Shown piece by piece: positions 36,905 to 48,124 of a DNA stretch of 64,000 nt. The DNA lies in assembly GCA_028829895.1 (NCBI GenBank), contig CM054180.1, positions 98,617,135 through 98,681,134 on the forward strand. The letters are read 5' to 3'. The stretch's first letter is position 1. Every line of letters begins with the position of its first letter. The position numbers and the translations under genes are program-made. Source of the DNA: Sinotaia quadrata (Eukaryota > Mollusca > Gastropoda > Architaenioglossa > Viviparidae). Below the pieces are notes generated by a model. It searched no databases. It saw nothing but the letters and a program-made list of their open reading frames with translations, and was not told the origin of the DNA.

Positions 36905-37875
36905 GGAAATTTCTTACTAAAGGAGTAATAAAAATGTCCTGGCTTTTTGCAAGTATAATACACCCCAGTTTGGTGCTGTTATCTGCCATCTTGTGGCTTA
37001 TTTTTCTTTCCCCAAACCTACTGCTTTTAAATTTCCCTTTATTTTCACCAATGCCCTTCTCTATCTTGCTATTTTATGTATGATATTTCACTGGGTTCAC
37101 TGATTTGTGGTTGGTATATGCTGTGTCATAGCAGTCAGTTCATGTGGCTGTATAATCTAAAGTCTAAACCTTTGTGGTCCCTCTTGGCAAAAGATATGAC
37201 TAAGCCTGGCCTATAGCTTTCCATCTCTTTAATGCACACCTCTCTAAGTTTAGTGTAACTTTTTTCTATTTCTAAAATCACAACCCATTTCTTGAATATG
37301 TGCACCTTCCTGTGATACTGATACAGTGATAATGTGTTGCAGTTTCTTTTCTGCATGCCTCTAAACAGTACATGCAACACTTTCTTGAGTGCTTGGTAAT
37401 CATTCATTTAATTTTCTGACAGTGTATGGTACACATCACATGACTGTCCAGTGAGAAAACAAACAAGTTTATTTATTGCCAAATGTTTTTGTTTTTATAT
37501 ATTTTAGTGGGCTTGGGCCAAACATTCAAACTGCATTAAATGCTCGTCTAGGTTTCACTTTTATCATAAAAATTTTGGAAAATGATTTATACAATATGTC
37601 TGTCACATCTTGGTGTGAAAAGGCTCTATGAGGCATCTGTGTTATCTTCACTCTTAAAATCTGTAGTGACTGAACTCTTCCTATACTTTGCTTGAAGTTT
37701 GTGTAGTCTGATTTCTTTTTCCATATTCATTCAAGCTAATTCAACTTCTTTTTTCTCTTTTCTCTCCCACCAAAATACCTCTTTTCTATCCACATATGTC
37801 TTAATCTGTTCCCCTTTGTAACCTCTATCCTCTGTAGCCTCCTTTAAATCTTAGAGAACCATTTCATCCACCATT
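36905..37875 (-). pseudogene. decayed Gmr1-type gag
   Basis: Reading the minus strand from an ATG at 37873-37875: DLKEATEDRGYKGEQIKTYV parallels the DLKETGIMIGYQGDELTSYI start of the intact element. A KE-rich stretch follows; then, in shifted frames, FECLAQA, an INLFVF segment, and NDYQALKKVL (compare NYDTVKAALL). Next comes EMESYRPGLVISFAKRD (compare the second element's IMECYRPGLVTFLAER), and near 36950 a zinc-knuckle remnant YTCKKPGHF lacking its first cysteine. Several stops and frameshifts make it non-functional. No LTR was found on either side. It represents a third lineage beside the two other Gmr1-type elements here. Confidence 0.7.
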
Positions 37876-40245
37876 TTAAATGAACTCTCTTTTTAACAGG
37901 TTAGTAGAATATTTGCTTTACAGGTTTCATCACTATCAAATGTAATACAAATAAATAAAACACTTTCACACTCAAATGTATAAATAAAAATGCAGCTCTC
38001 TTTCAAGCATAATTTATTCTGTAATGATATGATGCAATATCCTATTTCCACATAACATACTCTAAAATTTAATATTCTTTTCTCTAAGCTGTATTCTCAC
38101 ACATGTCCACAACTTAACCACTCTTTTAATTAAAGCACAACTACTGGGCTCAATGATTCAATATGAATTCCATTGACAATCTACTATATTCTCTAGCAGT
38201 ACCTGTATACGCATTAAATTAACAATTCTGTCTCCTTATGTTATAGAATGTGCCCATAGAAAATATATTCTCTCAGTACTTATAAAAACTAATGCATCAT
38301 ATCAAACACAGGACATTAATATACTTTGCTACTAATAGCAAATCATGAATCAACAAAATCAATGCATCCATCAAGAGACAACATATACCAAAAACATTTC
38401 AAGAACAAAATTCCTTAAACTACAGTCTTAGGAGTGTGTTGTTTCTTTATGGTTTAAAAATGCTAAATTGACTCTGTTCTAGGGGTTTCTAATTGTTAAT
38501 AACTAGCAGCTGTTCCACTTTATAATTACAAATATGTTTCTCCCTGGTTTACTAACTGTTCCTATCAGTGACTGCCACTAATTTGGCCCGCTATAAATTT
38601 TGTCACATCTGAACAATGTCTACAACTTGTCAGTTCTTACATTTGCAAAATTTGTTCATACCTGGATGATGCACACAAATTATTGGTTGCGGTAAATTAA
38701 TTAAAATCTAGGGCAACATAATTATGACTGACACACCCTTCCAGTTGATAATTCGAGCCCTCAAACAGAGTGGTCTCTCACTAATATATAACAATAACAA
38801 AAATGATACACAAATTACAAGAAGAATTTGACAAAAAGTAAGAATGACACGAAAAGTGAATAAAAATTAATTAAAAAGATTTATAAAAGAAAAATAGTTA
38901 ATCAAAACACATAACAATTACAATTCAAATATTCAACCTAATTATCACAGAAGAATTTAGCCTGTCTCTTAAAGTCTGTTTATTATTCACTAATTATTTT
39001 GATGAAGATCTTTCTCTTTTTTCTACAAACTTTCTCGAAATAACAGTTCCCTTGGTACTAAAATTTCAGGTGAAACAACAGGCTTCTCAACACTGATATT
39101 CAGGGGAAAACTTACCTTATACACATCTGTCTGCTATACGTAGTATTGCTGAATCCTGCATGCTGGCTTTAGCTTTTATTCTTTTGTCAATGTGCTTGGG
39201 ATTTTTTTGTATTTCATGTTCATTCACAAAAAAAGACTTAACTAGGTCTATCAGGACAAGTTTTGCAATTTGCACTTATTTATTATAGGTGTAACAGTTT
39301 TTAATCACGCCTGTGTTCTCATTTTTTCTTTCATTCTTCCCTTCGTTCAGTCCATTTTTATTAGAACATTCCTTCACCTCAACATTCTTAATCTGTTATG
39401 GCTGATTTCTCCCTTCACCTCTGTGTTTGTCAAACTTATGCTCGTGCAATAATGGGTGTGCCTTCCTCATCATATGCTTAGTTAATCTTTACAAGAAATG
39501 TCAGTAAGGTTGTTTGGTAACTCACCATCACATATTCGTGTAACACAAATGTAGATGTGCTATTAACAGTAATTTGGTTTTGTAATTATTAAGTTAGATT
39601 GATTACACATGTGAGTTAGATGGTATTACGTTCTTGAAAATATAAGGGCTATTGTAACAGAACTTTGAATCTTAAAGAAATTGATCAAACCAAATCTGAT
39701 GCATTAAAAAGAAAGTGGTATGATGAAGTGAGTTACTTGTTTAAGCTTAAGGATAAAGATATTTAAACAAGAAAGAAATTATCTAGATAGAATTGAGCAT
39801 GAAGCAGAATGGCAGGCTGAATGCAAGCATGGAGAGAGAGTGATCTTTTCAATGAGAGAAATTAAGTCCAACAGCATACAAAATGCATTCTTAATACATT
39901 TTTTGTAAAGTTCATCATTCAAACATTACAGGCTCACTAGTGATTTTAATTCAGCAACAAAGTTCATTTTGCACTCTGTCATTCCACATTAAAGACTTGA
40001 AAACACTTGGCAACAACATAGCAACACTGGCACCAACACCCAAAGCCAATGGAATTAAAGGACAGAAATATAAATATGACATGGTATACATAATTGTGGA
40101 TCCTAAATACACTACAAGTTACTACTTAAATAAATACTAATTTAGACCTGGGTCTCTGCAACAAAATAGAATTAGACATGTTTATAATATAACACTTCCT
40201 CATTATAATATAAATCTTAACCATTCACACAAGTACAGAAATGTT
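37876..40245. other. AT-rich DNA, no gene recognised
   Basis: No motif, splice-supported exon or repeat family was recognised. Part of it may be untranslated or LTR sequence of the gag remnant to the left. Confidence 0.45.
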
Positions 40246-40251
40246 TTTACC

Positions 40252-41240
40252 TTTATCTAGCCAAGGCCTGCCTTTTAGTTCCTTTAAGAATTTAGCGCTA
40301 CAATCTGTATCTAGCCAAGGGTATGTCTTTTAGTTCCTTTAAGAATTTAGCGTTACAATCTGTATCTAGCCAAGGGTCTGCCTTGTAGTTCCTTTAAGAA
40401 TTTAGCGTTACAATCTGTATCTAGCCAAGGGTCTGTCTTTTAGTTCCTTTAAGAAATTTGGTGTTACAACCTGTATTTAGCCAAGGGTCTGTCTTTTAGT
40501 TCCTTTAAGAATTTAGCATTACAATCTGTATCTAGCCAAGGGTCTGTCTTTTAGTTCCTTTAAGAATTTAGCGTTACAATCTGTATCTAGCAGAGGGTCT
40601 GTCTTTTAGTTCCTTTAAGAATTTAGCGTTACAATCTGTATCTAGCCAAGGGTCTGTCTTTTAGTTCCTTTAAGAATTTAGCGTTACAATCTGTATCTAG
40701 CAGAGGGTCTGTCTTTTAGTTCCTTTAAGAATTTAGCGTTACAATCTGTATTTAGCCAAGGGTCTGTCTTTTAGTTCCTTTAAGAATTTAGCGTTACAAT
40801 CTGTATCTAGCAGAGGGTCTGTCTTTTAGTTCCTTTAAGAATTTAGTGTTACAATCTGTATCTAGGCAAGGGTCTATCTTTTAGTTCCTTTAAGAATTTA
40901 GCGTTACAATCTGTATCTAGCAGAGGGTCTGTCTTTTAGTTCCTTTAAGAATTTAGCGTTACAATCTGTATTTAGCCAAGGGTCTGTCTTTTAGTTCCTT
41001 TAAGAATTTAGCGTTAAAATCTGTATCTAGACAATGGTCTGTCTTTTAGTTCCTTTAAGAATTTAGTGTTACAATCTGTATCTAGGCAAGGGTCTATCTT
41101 TTAGTTCCTTTAAGAATTTAGCGTTACAACCCGTATTTAGCCAAGGGTCTGTCTTTTAGTTCCTTTAAGAATTTAGCGTTACAATCTGTATCTAGACAAT
41201 GGTCTGTCTTTTAGTTCCTTTAAGAATTTAGCATTACAGC
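40252..41240. repeat. 55-bp minisatellite, about 18 copies
   Basis: Units of 55 bp with core AGTTCCTTTAAGAATTTAGC and TACAATCTGTATCTAG. Two unit variants (CCAAGGG and CAGAGGG) alternate in blocks, suggesting a higher-order duplication of two-unit segments. Confidence 0.96.
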
Positions 41241-42115
41241 CTGTAACAAGAGGGACAATATACAGGGCACCTCACCCAAATTGTATATTTGCAAAAGAGT
41301 CAAATCTTGGGGCACTGCTTCCGAGTTTTCTAACCATAGAGACTACCCACCTCCACCGTTACTAACTTTTACTAATCAAACGAATTCAAGAATACACCTA
41401 GAAGTAGAACTAATTAATATTTATAACTTATCACATTTTCTTCACCAACATTCTGTCAACACACATATATCACATAACCATATACTAGTACACCAGCCTT
41501 TAGATAACCACATAATGAGATCTTGATTAAAAACTAAATATGAATTTAATCTGTTTATTCTACTGTCACTTTACTGTGCACCCATGTAGATGCCATCTTG
41601 CTAGTGGTCTCGCACAACAACTGTTATAATCCTACTTACTGCTAGCCATTCAATGCACATACACTCAATCAAAACAAACAACTTATCTCCCCTTCTATAT
41701 CTCCCCAACTTTCATTTTACAAATAAACTTTTTCATAACATTCTGAGTTATTAGAATGGCAATTAGTGTATCGTCTTAAATGATAGATTAAAATTTAAAA
41801 TATGTGGGGGGAAATTCCCATCATACAATTTTATGGAAGAAATAAACAAATGGAAGAAATAAAAATGAATTTTAGGTATCACAGAGAGAGAGAGAGAGAG
41901 AGAGAGAGAATGGTGTAATAAAACACATACTAATAGATAGGACACAGCATTTTGCTCCTTAGTCGAAAAAGTAAATAATCAATATGAAACAAACGTGCTT
42001 TCCTAAGTATTGAGTTGCATCAAGCAATGGTTTGTGTTGTCTGACAACAATTTGTTATCTGTTAAGGATAAGAATTAGTGCACTGGATACACTAATCAAC
42101 ACCCCTAAGTGTAGA
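41241..42115. other. no gene recognised; short (AG)n at 41883-41908
   Basis: Low-complexity AT-rich DNA with one AG microsatellite. Short frames here carry no motif. Confidence 0.5.
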
Positions 42116-42117
42116 AG

Positions 42118-42205
42118 AGGATGGGCGATAAGTAATGATGATGACAGTGATGATTGGTGGTGGTGACGATGATGGTGATGATGATGATGATGACGATGAC
42201 CATAA
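42118..42205. repeat. (GAT)n-rich degenerate microsatellite
   Basis: Imperfect GATGATGAT run with GGT and GAC interruptions. Confidence 0.85.
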
Positions 42206-42309
42206 TGATGTGCTATGCATATTTTCCTGTGTATTTAGTGTTCTGATCTGTATCTGTAAACTGGTGTATTTATTTACGCCAACTGGATTGCAAAAGATGA
42301 TAAAAAGAA

Positions 42310-42795
42310 CCTAAGCTGATGATGTCGCGTCCAAACACAGCTAGAATTGTTCGTAATGCACCGTCTTCAAAGTCAGTCACAACGGTTTGCACGTTAATAG
42401 TATAGGTGAGGTTTGCAGTTATCAACTATTGCTTGAAACAATTCTTTATAAGGCACGTTAATAGTATAGTTGAAGTTTGCACAGTTATCAACTATTGCTT
42501 GAAACAATTCTTTATAAGGCTTGTCAATAGTATAGTTGAAGTTTGCACAGTTATCAACTATTGCTTGAAACAATTCTTTATGTCTTGTTAATAGTATAGT
42601 TGAAGTTTGCACAGTTATCAACTATTGCTTGAAACAATTCTTTATAAGTCTTGTTAATAGTATAGTTGAAGTTTGCACAGTTATCAACTAGAAGTTCAAC
42701 TAGATCTTGAAGTAGAAGCAATACAAGCAGAGTATGCTTACTGATGTCAGCAACAGTATAAGTGCACGAACATCATCACCAAACACCCCCTTCAC
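42310..42795 (-). pseudogene. MULE (FLYWCH-type) transposase fragment with internal tandem array
   Basis: Homologous at nucleotide level to the MULE pseudogene at 60.9-61.4 kb. On the minus strand, GATGTTCGTGCACTTATAC, AAGCATACTCTGC and CTACTTCAAGATCTAG are shared; then the repeat module, then GTGCAAACCGTTGTGA, GACTTTGAAGACGGTG and GCGACATCATCAGCTTAGG. Relative to the other copy it lacks about 200 bp (the first part of the catalytic domain). A 64-66-bp module coding for KELFQAIVDNCANFNYTIN is repeated about 4.6 times (42393-42690). Two units have lost 2 bases, breaking the frame. The fragment is non-functional. Confidence 0.8.
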
Positions 42796-42856
42796 AGACT
42801 ACTATGAAAGAAACTAGAGGGAAGATATCCCAAATTAAAACCCCAAATTACACTTA

Positions 42857-43788
42857 GGTGGTCCTATGCGCCCCACACGAAATTGAGACCAGTGGTGGGA
42901 AGCTAACTGTTGGGATGACTATACTCTCTCCATGTACACAACAGTATCCCATCCAGGGCCCGTGATAATTTTAAATATTTAGAAATTTTCTTTTTCTTCC
43001 TTTTTTTTTTTTTTTTTTTACAATAGCCGATTGCTGGCTTTGTCCGCCACCAAGGCGGGGGAAATCCGACATGAGGCGACGCCCCCCCAAATCCAGCCCT
43101 TGTAGTGGGCTGGGTGGCGGCATACAAACCGACCCAAAACAACGTCCCAAGATAACGGACCTGGCGCGCCCCATAGTACCACCACCCAATGTGGCAAATG
43201 CGATGGGCAGATCCCACCCACCCACATCCCCCCACCCCACAAGGCCACGAACCCAACCACAACATAACCTTTCCCTCTCGCACAAACCACAGGAGGTATT
43301 GCGAGATGGTTCTCGAGCAATAGATGCCTACTATAGACAGCTCGAGATATATAATCACCTTTTTTATAGTCTCCACAATCTCACATTGGATACCTCAGAC
43401 ACACAGCTCGCAACGAAGCCTAAAGGGGTGCTCTGGTTTCAGTGTGAAATTTACCCCCCAAACCGGTGCCGGTAATCTGCCTCCACTCAGTCACCCACTG
43501 GGTATGAGTTGGGAGCTAGTGTCGGATTATAAACCTATGTTTTTTCCCCGGATGGGACCTATGTGTAAAAGTAACTTTTTTTTTTTTGTTTTTGTGTGTG
43601 TGTGTGTGTGTTGTATTGTTGAAGTATCTTCTGGAAAGTGCATGTAGTAATTTATATATGTTTATTATTTCATCCCAACCCCATTGCACCCAGGAGGTCT
43701 GTCCTTTTTTACATTCCGTCTGCTTCCCCAGTGATGCCCCCTACCGCCCCACCATTGGTCGACTAAAGTAATGATTGGGAGGACCACC
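42857..43788. mobile_element. non-autonomous TIR DNA transposon, TA-flanked
   Basis: The ends GGTGGTCCTATGCG and (reverse complement of the far end) GGTGGTCCTCCCAA share the first nine bases. A second matching block, GACCAGTGGTGGG against GACCAATGGTGGG, lies about 20 bases further in on each side. Both ends abut a TA dinucleotide (42855-42856 and 43789-43790). The interior is unusually C/G-rich, with poly-T and a CA/TG run. Several overlapping open frames on both strands encode low-complexity peptides with no transposase motif. The superfamily was not determined. Confidence 0.6.
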
Positions 43789-43790
43789 TA

Positions 43791-44140
43791 AATTTATACA
43801 ACAAAATTACAAAGTAAATAAGGAAATAATAATGGATATATAAAAACAACTAATTAAATTATTATAACCAGATAAATAAAAGCAAAATCTAGAGTAAAGA
43901 AATAAACAAGTAAAATTGAACAAATAATAAGCGAAATGATAAAAGATTAACAGGAGAAAGGAAAAAATAAAAGGGAAAAAATAATAATAATCAGAACTGC
44001 TAAATAATATAAAAGAAAAAAAAAGAGGACAAAAACAAGAAGGGTGATTCTTTGTTGTTGTTTTTTTTAAATAAAAATTAAAAAATATATATATATACTT
44101 TAAAAAAAATCAATTATTCCCATTTACTGTTATTCAGTCT
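43791..44140. other. A-rich DNA, no gene recognised
   Basis: Very A-rich (AAATAATAAA and AAAAGAAAAAAAA runs) without structure that I can name. Confidence 0.5.
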
Positions 44141-44151
44141 ATAATGTATGT

Positions 44152-44902
44152 CAGGGGTCTCAAACTCATTTTGCCTGGGGACCGCGGGAAGTAGAATCTG
44201 GGTGAAGCCGGGCCGCATCATTTTTCCCTGCTGCCAGAGACCTGGCAACACTTCCTCTTACACAGCTCAGACACATTTGGCTTCAGGGAGGAAGCCACTG
44301 TGACCCTCAGTATGGCTTGAAGATGCTCATCAGTAAGTTTGTCCTTGAATTTTGACTTATTCATGTTCATGGTGGAGAAGAGCTATTCACACAGATAGGT
44401 GCTCCCCCAAAGGCACTTGGTCCGCTTGAACATCCTAGAAAGCTCAGGGAAGGTAAGGGGCAATTCTCTCAAAAACTGTCCAAGCTTGTCTGCTTTTCCA
44501 CTCACCTCCCTGAACTTGGCTTTGAGTTCAGAATTACACTTATGTCAATTAGATCCATTTGAAGCACAGGAGGGACATCTTCCACATTGAAGAAAGGGTC
44601 AGCAAATATTTGAAAGGTGGTTCTGTGTTTCTTGAAATCTGCAAACCTGTGATCAAATTCTTTCCTGCAACATACTTCTCACCACTGAATGGTGTGCCAG
44701 AATCCATGAGTTCCATACATGCTGGGAAATGGCAGATCCTGAGGTATGGTAGCCCACAGGTGACAAAAACTATAAAACTCCCAGGGTGCATGAGAAAAAC
44801 GTGTGGGCCGCACTATCACTTAACTTTAATATCATGTGGGGGCCACAAAATATCATCTGGCGGGCCGAATTTGGCCCGCGGGCCGCGAGTTTCAGACCCC
44901 TG
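44152..44902 (-). mobile_element. hAT DNA transposon, internally deleted
   Basis: A 751-bp element with terminal inverted repeats CAGGGGTCTCAAACTC and GAGTTTCAGACCCCTG. The 8-bp target duplication is ATGTATGT (44144-44151) and ATGTACGT (44903-44910), one mismatch. The minus strand still codes for about the last 150 residues of a hAT transposase, so this is a deletion derivative of an autonomous copy. Subterminal GGGCCGC and TTTGGCCCGC motifs are typical of this hAT group. It is inserted in the end of a SINE-like repeat. Confidence 0.92.
44230..44690 (-). pseudogene. hAT transposase C-terminal remnant (dimerisation domain)
   Basis: Minus-strand segments read FADFKKHRTTFQIFADPF, then DVPPVLQMDLIDI, KAKFREVSGKADKLGQFLRE and TFPELSRMFKRTKCLWGS. 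These are followed by TYLCE, an in-frame stop, LFSTMNMNKSKFKDKLTDEH, LQAILRV and a CQVSG end. This is the C-terminal hAT family dimerisation region. The N-terminal BED finger and most of the catalytic domain are deleted. At least one stop and one frameshift are present. Confidence 0.85.
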
Positions 44903-44910
44903 ATGTACGT

Positions 44911-45125
44911 GTTTATGGATACAAGCATAGCAACATAACTAAGTATGAATAAATAATATAATTAAATGTGTGAATTATAATATGAATTATTATATGCATA
45001 CGATATACAAGTCACACACACACACACACACACATTTACCCCCGAGCGAAAATCGAACCACATTCCTAATGAGCCGTCGCTTACTTCCATTAAACGGATG
45101 TATTATTTTATTTACAAAGCCGGTT
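44911..45125 (-). repeat. SINE-like repeat R3, copy 1 (tail part)
   Basis: On the minus strand it matches 54895-55100: GGAAGTAAGCGACGGCTC, GGGTAAATGTGTGTG, TGACTTGTAT, ATTCACACATTTAATTATAT, TTCATACTTAGTTATGTTG and TCCATAAACACGTA. The hAT element inserted at its 3' end. The tRNA-like head found in the other copy was not seen here. Confidence 0.75.
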
Positions 45126-46050
45126 ATACAATTGATTTATAAGTAAATATGTTTGTGTGTTGGGGAGGAATGCGGTGTGTTTGGAAAGTTGTATTCGATT
45201 TGTAATTCAGTACGCCGATGCATTGATGGGTTTGTGGCCGAATTTCTTTTCAAATAAGAAAGCTTTTATTGTTCAATTTAAGTGAGCACAGATTTAATAA
45301 TATGCCACGTTTCCAGCACTGTACAAATAAGTGTATGTTAATGTGATTGCTAACAGGAGTTCTGTTTTTTTGTTGTTGTAAAAAGTAAATCATTGATTTC
45401 TCAGATGCGGTGTCCCTTGATGGCTCAGTGGATAATGTGACCGTCAAGAGCTCAGTGTCATCAAAACAGCAATAGGCTTAGGCTGGAAGTGCTCCCCATA
45501 AATAAGTCATCAAAGAATGTCACGTCGGGTCTACAAAAAATGCCGCCGCCACCCCATCACCATAATTTACCAACATGCACTAAGTTCGCTTCAGAAAGCC
45601 TAGCGAGCACAGACAAAATAAATGCGCCAAGTGACTCAACATCACGCTTGTGAACTAGACCTGCTTATTAAATGCTTGCACGCGGAACTGGGCGAAACTG
45701 TTTGTTTACCTGTCTCTGCTCGTTTGCAGGCAGGCAATCAGCAACAATCTTAGTTAATGTGTATAACAGTTTCTAACCCATTTGTTGTGCATAACAGTTG
45801 TAACTAATCCAGGCACATTTTATTATATAAATCGATATTATTATTTTAGTTATTTGTATTGCATTGAAAGCGAGAAATTCACTAGTGCCAGAGAATAAAT
45901 AAGATATATCATCATTGGTAGTGTAAGAATAAGTATGTATGCCACATAGTGTAATGAACAATCATTTATTTCACCATTTAATAATTAACCGAGGTAGGTT
46001 GAGTATTAGCATATACACATCTACTTATCAATTATCAAATGGAGACCACA
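45126..46050. other. no gene recognised
   Basis: A TGGCTCAGTGGATAA word near 45420 resembles a tRNA A box, but no matching B box follows, so no RNA gene is called. Confidence 0.45.
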
Positions 46051-46057
46051 TATATTC

Positions 46058-46851
46058 TGCTGGGGGCTGGCGAGTCAATTAAATAGATCAGACCGTCGCC
46101 CCTTAATAAGTCTTGTTTGTATCGGTATTGGGTTAGTGTGCCAGCTAAAATAGATTAGAACTAATCAGCATTAATACAAGTCACCCCAAGCAGCGTACAA
46201 CTCACGCCAGCACTCAGTTCAACTTGCATGTCATTATTATACGAACTACTCTCGGTGAAGTAGATCTATATCTGTGACCTACACTTGATAAAACAGATCT
46301 ATATGTAGCCTATACTTGATAAAGCATATTTATATTTGTGGCCTACACTTGATAAAGCAGATCTATATTTGTGGCCTACACTTGATAAAGCAGATCTATA
46401 TTTGTGGCCTACACTTGATAAAGCATATTTATATTTGTGGCCTACACTTGATAAAGCAGATCTATATCTGTGGCCTACACCTGATAAAGCAGATCTATAT
46501 CTGTGGCCTACAGTTGATAAATCAGATCTATATCTGTGGCCTACACTACACTTGATAAAGCAGATCTATATTTGTGGCCTTCCCTTGATAAAGCATATCT
46601 ATATGTGGCCTAAAGTCGTTGCAGAATATTTATATGAGGCTCTCACTTGATACAGTAGACGTATATGTGGCCTACAGTTGGTGAAGTAGATCTATATGTG
46701 GCCTGCGTTCATTGAAAGTAGATTTATATGTGGCCAGCGTTCATTGAAAGTAGATCTATATGTGGCCAGCGTTCATTGAAAGTAGATTTATATGTGGCCT
46801 GCGGTCATTGAAAATAGATCTATATGTCACCCCAAGCAGCAAACGACAAAT
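46058..46851 (+). repeat. 5' LTR of element 2, interrupted by a 33-bp minisatellite
   Basis: The LTR body (46058-46199) and its end (46832-46851, CCCCAAGCAGCAAACGACA) flank an array from about 46262 to 46830. The CCCCAAGCAGC block occurs on both sides, so the expansion duplicated LTR sequence. The array unit is GATAAAGCAGATCTATATTT plus GTGGCCTACACTT, about 10 good copies then degenerate AGATCTATATGTGGCC units. Confidence 0.65.
46262..46830. repeat. 33-bp minisatellite inside the element 2 LTR
   Basis: About ten 33-bp units (11 codons, so open in frame) followed by diverged copies of similar spacing containing TAGATCTATATGTGGCC. Confidence 0.93.
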
Positions 46852-47111
46852 GTCATGGATCTGAATACTTCCGGCATACTTGTTAGCGCGAGACATAAAA
46901 AGATTTTTGAATCTAACTTTTAGCGCTAATTGTGTAAAGGAAGACAAGCAAACAAACTCTCGTGTTTATGTATGATGCATTGATTGATGTATATTGCTTA
47001 TATTATTGCATAATAACATGTGAATGATTTATATGCTTGTGCATTCATCAGTAAGAGTACTGTGAGTGTGAGAAGCAAGCTTGAAAATTATAGTATACTA
47101 GTTAAATGAAT

Positions 47112-47250
47112 TAACTGAGTGTATATTGATTGTGATATGCTTTTAGAAGGAGTTAATAGTGTATATTGATGGTGATATGCTATTAGAAGGAGTTAATAGT
47201 GTATATTGATGGTGATATGCTATTAGAAGGAGTTAATAGTATATTTTGAT
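47112..47250. repeat. 40-bp tandem repeat, about 3.3 copies
   Basis: Units start near 47121, 47161 and 47201 with GTATATTGATGGTGATATGC. They lie in the leader of element 2, upstream of gag. Confidence 0.9.
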
Positions 47251-47365
47251 TGTGCTAATATTTAGTGAAAGAGTCTAGTACTGCACAGGTGTGAAAGAAA
47301 TATTTGTAAACACTGGTTTTGTTTATCTTCAAGGGAAGGGAGATAAGAAGTCCAAACCCGCAAAT

Positions 47366-47660
47366 ATGGAAAACATTACGTTAGATGAGTTAAAGGTGAA
47401 ACGGCACACAGAGGCAGTTGAAATGTATCGGTTAAGAGGGAAAGATGCTTATAAGCTTGTAAGAGAGCAAAAAAGAGAGAAACTTGACCGATTAGAAAGG
47501 GAGGCGAGAGAGTGGCGGAGAAAGAGAGGGCATTTCAGTTAGAAAATCTAAAGATGGAGGCAAAAATTTGAACAAACAAAAGTGAAATAAGTAGTCCTCG
47601 TGATAGTTTCCTTGACCGTCGCAGTAGGGATAAAAGAATCGTACCGATCACACTACAGCC
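47366..47660 (+). pseudogene. element 2 gag N-terminus
   Basis: From an ATG at 47366: MENITLDELKVKRHTEAVEM, then a strongly charged coiled-coil stretch (REQKREKLDRLEREAREWRR) that ends at a stop at 47542 after a frameshift. In another frame the coil resumes, followed by SPRDSFLDRRSRDKR. Same layout as the intact element: coiled coil, then an RRS linker, then gag core. The open frame could also start at 47291. It is cut by the non-LTR insertion whose target duplication begins at 47650. Confidence 0.7.
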
Positions 47661-48124
47661 CACTCACACACACAACAGTTGTGCTAAGAAATACCGAGGA
47701 ACTACGCAGCAAGTACCACAACGCTCTCACCAATAACTGAAAAATAATACATATTGAACACTTCAACAATCAGGTACAATGTACCCTACTGGCCGCCTAA
47801 ACATGAACTCGCAACTGGAATCACCGGACAGGAAGAACATGGAACCAAAAGAAGAATCGAGTGGGAAAAGACATCTCACCGAACAGAGGACAGAGGTATA
47901 TTCTCCAGACACCAAAGCGGAAACACCGTCATCCAGATCCCCTCCCCCGACCCCCCTAATCCGTTCACCGCACCCATCTCGGGCTTTGCGCCTGATGCTC
48001 TGGGTGAGAAGGCGGACGCCCCCACCCTTACCCCTCCCTGGCAAATCCAATCAAAGACATAGAGCAGACCAATCAGGAAGCTGGAGGACAGCAAGAACCA
48101 AGAATCGTCCAGCCAAGCGCATCG

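Noticed and set aside
40252..41240. CRISPR-like array of regular repeats
   Set aside because: Units are contiguous and near-identical over the full 55 bp, with no unique spacers; this is a minisatellite in a eukaryote.
43018..43475. Overlapping 100-157-codon frames around a C-rich block
   Set aside because: They lie within the TIR element, overlap on both strands and have low-complexity composition without any domain.
45415..45465. Possible tRNA or SINE head (TGGCTCAGTGGATAA)
   Set aside because: An A-box-like word is present but no B box at the right distance and no cloverleaf could be drawn.
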